A stretch of DNA of 64,000 bases from assembly GCA_020633075.1 (NCBI GenBank), contig JACKEI010000002.1:744001-808000 (forward strand), read 5' to 3'. A program made the translations under genes and the position numbers. The DNA is from Sandaracinaceae bacterium. Lineage in GTDB: Bacteria; Myxococcota_A; Polyangia; Polyangiales; Houyiibacteriaceae. Numbering within the stretch: position 1 is the first letter of the stretch; the number at the start of each line of letters is the position of its first letter. The notes beneath the pieces were generated by a model. That model searched no databases. It saw nothing but the letters and a program-made list of their open reading frames with translations, and was not told the origin of the DNA. Positions 60,417 to 64,000 of the stretch are shown here, in pieces.

Positions 60417-61018
60417 TCGCCGAAGAGGTCCTGGATGCGAACGTCCAGGGCCGTGGCGATCTTGTAGAGCGAGCTGATGCTGGCGCTGGACTCGGCGCGC
60501 TCGATCTGGCTGAGCAGGGAGACGCTGAGGTTGGTGCGCCGCGAGAGCAGCTTGAGCGTGAGGCCGGCGTCCTTGCGGAGCCGCCGGATGCTCTCGCCGA
60601 TGACCTTGTGGAGGTCTTCCTCGGGTGTGCGGGACAGGCCCTTCTTGCGGAGGACGCGCTCGAGCACGGCCCGGAACTCGTCCGGGTTGAACGGCTTCTT
60701 GAGGTAGTCGACCGCGTCCAGCTTCATGCTCTGCACGGCCGTGTCCAGCGACGGGTACCCGGTGAAGATCACCACGGCCACGTCCTTGTCGACGCGGCGG
60801 ACGCGCTCCAGGACCTCGACGCCGTCCATCTTGGGCATCATCAGATCCAGCACGAGCAGATGGAAACCGCCGGCGCGCACCGTCTCCTCCACCGCCAGCG
60901 GGTCGTTCAAGGTCGTGACCTCGAAGCCGTCCGCAGTGAGGAAGGTCTCCATGAACTCGCAGATGGCTTTGTCGTCGTCGACGACGAGCACGCGGACTTG
61001 TTGGGGCAGCTTCGGCAT
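60410..61018 (-). CDS. Response regulator with an Xre-type HTH output domain
   Basis: 202 residues from ATG 61018. The receiver domain (about 8-125) has the acidic pair in VLVVDDDKAICEF, the phospho-acceptor Asp in LLVLDLMMPKMDGVEVL, the Thr in VVIFTGYPS and the Lys in YLKKPFNPDEF. The output domain (about 140-202) is a Cro/Xre helix-turn-helix (IRRLRKDAGLTLKLLSRRTNLSVSLLSQIERAESSASISSLYKIATALDV). RR-Xre fusions are known mainly in Myxococcota. No kinase gene is adjacent. It lies just downstream of tRNA-Pro and its terminator on the same strand. Confidence 0.92.
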   Translation of the reverse strand: MPKLPQQVRVLVVDDDKAICEFMETFLTADGFEVTTLNDPLAVEETVRAGGFHLLVLDLMMPKMDGVEVLERVRRVDKDVAVVIFTGYPSLDTAVQSMKLDAVDYLKKPFNPDEFRAVLERVLRKKGLSRTPEEDLHKVIGESIRRLRKDAGLTLKLLSRRTNLSVSLLSQIERAESSASISSLYKIATALDVRIQDLFGDY

Positions 61019-61035
61019 GGTTACTTTCCCGAAAG

Positions 61036-61063
61036 GTTGGCCCAATCCCTCGATTGGGCCAAC
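61036..61063 (-). terminator. Terminator hairpin after tRNA-Pro
   Basis: GTTGGCCCAATC (61036-61047) and GATTGGGCCAAC (61052-61063) form a perfect 12-bp stem with a 4-base loop. On the minus strand the T-tract is weak (CTTTC), so some read-through into the response regulator gene is possible. Confidence 0.75.
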
Positions 61064-61085
61064 TACTTTTCGCTGCGGGAGGAAG

Positions 61086-61162
61086 TGGTCGGGGCGAGAG
61101 GATTCGAACCTCCGGCCTCACGGTCCCGAACCGTGCGCGCTACCAAACTGCGCTACGCCCCG
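61086..61162 (-). tRNA. tRNA-Pro (anticodon CGG)
   Basis: Minus-strand cloverleaf: acceptor CGGGGCG pairs with CGCCCCG, D-arm AGCGCAGTTTGGTAGCGC, anticodon loop TTCGGGA (CGG), T-arm GGAGGTTCGAATCCTCT, CCA encoded. Between rsmB and the response regulator. Confidence 0.97.
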
Positions 61163-61201
61163 TTTGAGCCGGGCGGAACCTAGCTCCCGGCCTTGTGACT
61201 G

Positions 61202-62563
61202 TCAACGAAGGAATCGAAATACTTGGTAGGCGTCTGCGCTCTCCGCCACGCCCGGTGACCAGGGGCCGATGCGGACCGCCCCGTCGGCGTCGGCAGGGAC
61301 GCAGGCGGACGCCGTAAAGGGCAGCGCACGCAGGCCGAGGGCCTCGGCGCTGGCTGCCACGGCGGCGCCCTCTTCGGCGAGCGGGGAGCACACCGCGTAG
61401 TGCAGGAGACCGCCAGGGCGCACCAGCTTGGCCGCGTTTGCCAAGAGCTTGCGCTGGAGCGCGCCCATGCGGGCCGGGTCTTCGGGGGTGAGGCGCAGCA
61501 GCAGCTCCGGGCGCCGATGGAAGGTCCCGACGCCGGTGCAGGGAGCGTCGATCAACACGCGGTCGAAGCGCCCCTCGAGCCCCGCGCAGCCGACCTCCAG
61601 GTTCGCGCAGACGAGCTCCACGTCCGTGTCGCAGCCCACGCGCGCGAGGGCGGCGGGGATCTGTTCGAGGCGCGCTTCGTGCAGCTCGAGAGCGCTCACG
61701 TGGCCCTCGCGGCCGACGGCCTCGGCCAGCTGCAGGGTCTTGCCGCCGCGGCCGGCGCAGGCGTCCGCCACGCGCTCTCCGGGCTGCGCGTCCACCAGCG
61801 CGGCGATCAGCTGGGAGCCGATCTCCTGCACGACGAAGTCCCCCTCCTCGAAGCCGGGCAGCTGTCGCGGGTCGCCCGCGCGCTGCACGCGGAGGGCGCG
61901 CTCCGACACCGCCAGGCGCTCGACGTCGGGCGCGTCCGTGGTCTCGTCCCGGCGGAGCGCCTCGGTGAGACGCCCGAGCAGCTCCTCCACGCTCCGGCCG
62001 GCCGACACGCGCAGGTCCAGCGGCGGGGGCAGGGCGCGCGCGCGTGTCAGGCTGGCGGCTCGCTCTGGGCCGAGGGACGCCGCCAGGGACTGCTCCAGCC
62101 ACTCCGGCAGAGACACCCGCTGGGGTGGCTCCGGGTCAGCCGGTCGGTCACGGGCGAGCCCGCGCAGCACGGCGTTCACGAAGCCGGCCACGCGCTGGCC
62201 ACGCAGCTCACGCACGGCGTTCACGCTGGCGTTCACGGCTGCATGCGGGGGCACGCGCGACAGGTGCTGCAGCTGGTAGAGCCCGACGCGCAGCGCGGCG
62301 CGGGTCAGCGCGTCCACCCGTCCACCGCGCTTCATGCGCGTCTCGAGGCGGGCGTCCAGCAGCGGCAGGGTGCGCAGCGTGCCGTACACGATCTCGGCGG
62401 CCAGGGCCGCGTCCCGCCCGCTCACGCCACGGCGCTGCAGCTCGGCGTCCAGCGCCCGGCTGGCCCACGCGCCCTCTTGGTCGACGCGGCGCAGGACCTC
62501 TATCGCGACGGCGCGTGCGTCGGCGCGGGGGGCGCGCTGCTGCTCTCGGGGGTGTCCGGCCAT
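61202..62563 (-). CDS. rsmB: 16S rRNA m5C967 methyltransferase RsmB
   Basis: 453 residues. The N-terminal NusB-like RNA-binding domain (about 12-145) shows ARAVAIEVLRRVDQEGAW and VNASVNAVRELRGQRVAGFVNAVLRGL. The C-terminal Rossmann methyltransferase has VADACAGRGGKTLQLAE (SAM motif I), VLIDAPCTGVGTFHRRPELLLRL (the PCT with one catalytic Cys) and LLHYAVCSPLAEEGAAV (second Cys, normally TCS/TCT). RsmB methylates C967 of 16S rRNA. Its start overlaps the end of the RseP-like gene by 64 bases; no better in-frame start is present downstream. Confidence 0.92.
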   Translation of the reverse strand: MAGHPREQQRAPRADARAVAIEVLRRVDQEGAWASRALDAELQRRGVSGRDAALAAEIVYGTLRTLPLLDARLETRMKRGGRVDALTRAALRVGLYQLQHLSRVPPHAAVNASVNAVRELRGQRVAGFVNAVLRGLARDRPADPEPPQRVSLPEWLEQSLAASLGPERAASLTRARALPPPLDLRVSAGRSVEELLGRLTEALRRDETTDAPDVERLAVSERALRVQRAGDPRQLPGFEEGDFVVQEIGSQLIAALVDAQPGERVADACAGRGGKTLQLAEAVGREGHVSALELHEARLEQIPAALARVGCDTDVELVCANLEVGCAGLEGRFDRVLIDAPCTGVGTFHRRPELLLRLTPEDPARMGALQRKLLANAAKLVRPGGLLHYAVCSPLAEEGAAVAASAEALGLRALPFTASACVPADADGAVRIGPWSPGVAESADAYQVFRFLR

Positions 62564-64000
62564 AGGCGCTCGATGTCGTTCTTGAAGGCGATCGCCATCA
62601 TGAGCAAGAGCAGCACCAGGCCGACCAGCCCCGCCTGCTCCCGACGCCGTCGCGAGATGGGCCGCCGCATGACGGTCTCGATCAAGAAGAAGAGCAGGTG
62701 CCCGCCGTCCAGCATGGGAATCGGCAAGAGGTTCAGGATGCCCAGGTTGACGCTCACGAAGGCCATCAGCCGCAGGTAATCGCCGGCCCCGGCACGCGCC
62801 GCGCGACCCGTCTCCTCGTAGACGCTGATGGGCCCGCCGATGGACTTCACCGTGATGCGGCCCTGGAAGAGGCGCAGCAGCGAGTAGAGCGTGAGCTCCA
62901 CCATGCGTCGTGTCTCGTCCAGGGAGATGCGGACCGCGTAGGCGAGCTGGTTGTCCGGAGGGATGGCGGGCAGGATCGTCACGGGTCGAAAGCCGTCCAT
63001 GCCGATCTGCACGCGGTCGTACATCTCGCCGTGGGGCGTCGTGCCCTGCGCGCGAGGCAACATCAGCGTGCCTTCGTGCAGGCGGTCGTCGCGCCGCCAG
63101 ACGATGTGGTGCTCGGCGCTCTCGTGGCTCCCCAGCAGGTCCACCACGTCGGCCCAGACGCGCACGACGTGCTCGTCCACCGTGATGATGCGGTCGCCGG
63201 GCAGGAGCCCCAGCTGGTGCTCGGCCGAGCCCTGCTGCACGTGCGACACGTAGGTCGCCGCGCTCTCGAGCCCCACGCGGTGCAGCGGGTCACCGTCCCC
63301 CGGCGGCACCACCAGCGAGGTGAAGTGGGGACGGTACACCTCGATCTCGGCCAGGCCGCCGAGAGCGCCCTCGACGCGCTCGGGGCGCAGCAACGTCACG
63401 GGCACGAGGGAGTGGACATCCAGCGGCCGGCGAGCCTGGCGCAGCTCGTCGATGCGCGTGCCGCCGAGCCCGAGGATGCGGTCGAAGGTGCGGATGCCGG
63501 AGCGGGCCGCGACGCTGGCTGGCGACGTGACGCCCACCACGGGGAGCGGGCTGGCCGGGCTGATGCCGACGAGTCCCACGCGCTCGACCACGCCCAGCTC
63601 CGGGATGCGCGGGCTCTCGCCCGGGGCGGCCAGCAGCACCTCGGCGTAGCGCTGCCGGTCGCTGCGGGTGCTCTCGCCGTAGGGCTCGCGCTCCACCTCG
63701 AAGACCACCAGCTCGCCGGGGTGCTCCCGGACGATGTGCGAGACCGCGCTGAAGGTCGTGACGGGTTCACCGTTCACCGCGACCACTCGGTCGCCGGGGA
63801 GCAGCAGCCCGTCGGCGGGCATGCCTGGGCGCACCGAGCCCACCTCCGCCGGCGTGAGCAGCGGATCGGAGCCCAACGTGACGAAGAAGAAGAGCGCCAG
63901 CGGGAAGAAGAGGTTCATCGCGGGCCCCGCCATGACGATGATGACGCGGCGCCACACGGCCTGCGCGAAGAAGCTGCGCGGGCGCTCCTCGGGACGAACG
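62500..64000 (-). CDS. rseP: RseP-like site-2 protease (5' end outside window)
   Basis: 500 residues visible; the frame stays open to base 64000, so the N-terminal HExxH zinc site is beyond the window. Visible are VIIVMAGPAMNLFFPLALFFFV (the GP-x-x-N membrane segment), two PDZ domains (PGMPADGLLLPGDRVVAVNGEP and SAEHQLGLLPGDRIITVDEH), NLGILNLLPIPMLDGGHLLFF (the L-N-L-L-P-I-P-x-L-D-GG active-site Asp motif) and a last transmembrane helix. M50 proteases cut membrane-bound anti-sigma factors after a first cleavage. The pairing with rsmB is not the usual rseP context. Confidence 0.9.
   Translation of the reverse strand, partial: VRPEERPRSFFAQAVWRRVIIVMAGPAMNLFFPLALFFFVTLGSDPLLTPAEVGSVRPGMPADGLLLPGDRVVAVNGEPVTTFSAVSHIVREHPGELVVFEVEREPYGESTRSDRQRYAEVLLAAPGESPRIPELGVVERVGLVGISPASPLPVVGVTSPASVAARSGIRTFDRILGLGGTRIDELRQARRPLDVHSLVPVTLLRPERVEGALGGLAEIEVYRPHFTSLVVPPGDGDPLHRVGLESAATYVSHVQQGSAEHQLGLLPGDRIITVDEHVVRVWADVVDLLGSHESAEHHIVWRRDDRLHEGTLMLPRAQGTTPHGEMYDRVQIGMDGFRPVTILPAIPPDNQLAYAVRISLDETRRMVELTLYSLLRLFQGRITVKSIGGPISVYEETGRAARAGAGDYLRLMAFVSVNLGILNLLPIPMLDGGHLLFFLIETVMRRPISRRRREQAGLVGLVLLLLMMAIAFKNDIERLWPDTPESSSAPPAPTHAPSR

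Overview
The window is high-GC (about 70 percent) bacterial chromosome with tightly packed genes and many ATGA or GTGA start/stop overlaps. The gene content suggests a Myxococcota relative of the Polyangia type (Sandaracinus/Nannocystis-like). It has many lipoproteins with Asp/Gly/Ala-rich linkers after the lipobox Cys, a CYP51-ferredoxin fusion of the kind known from sterol-making myxobacteria and methanotrophs, a response regulator fused to an Xre helix-turn-helix, and PEGA/TPR envelope proteins. This placement is inference from gene content; no rRNA is present.

Layout. 1-4634: a minus-strand cluster with an HMG-CoA-synthase-like enzyme, an acyl carrier protein, an ApeP/FabZ-like dehydratase, a hotdog thioesterase and a ThDP enzyme. 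It is interrupted by a plus-strand four-helix-bundle gene lying between two inverted blocks of hexanucleotide repeats. 4821-8796: methyltransferase, a WYL regulator pair and an ADP-ribosylglycohydrolase. 8821-20621: two paralogous lipoproteins, an LLM oxidoreductase, KptA, two RibD/DHFR-like reductases, a Fur-family regulator with katG, a YdeI-like protein and a Fic protein preceded by 31-bp palindromic repeats.

About 20740-29580 is an accessory island of lower GC ending at a tRNA-Asn gene. It carries a divergent lysogeny-like switch (repressor against a frameshifted Cro-like gene plus BRO/KilAC antirepressor), two excisionase-like DNA-binding proteins, several small secreted or membrane proteins and a membrane-anchored DnaQ-type exonuclease. 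I see no integrase or virion genes.

29784-39141: alpha/beta hydrolase, Rieske protein and DUF4139 protein, then a free-standing 26-codon Trp/Pro-rich ORF with a strong ribosome site and terminator, then an overlapping operon for two large lipoproteins and a repeat-containing PEGA-like protein. 39320-47657: a probable sterol/steroid module (EXPERA-like membrane protein, AraC regulator, CYP51-ferredoxin, lipoprotein plus second P450, old-yellow-enzyme reductase). 47724-54916: lipoproteins (one behind a Fur-box-like promoter), a flavin amine oxidase-TetR operon, an SDR protein lacking its catalytic Tyr and an HD hydrolase. 54832-64000: FliO-like protein, large membrane Fe-S oxidoreductase (EtfD-like), YkvA-like protein, PEGA and TPR proteins, response regulator-Xre, tRNA-Pro, rsmB and an RseP-like protease cut by the window edge.
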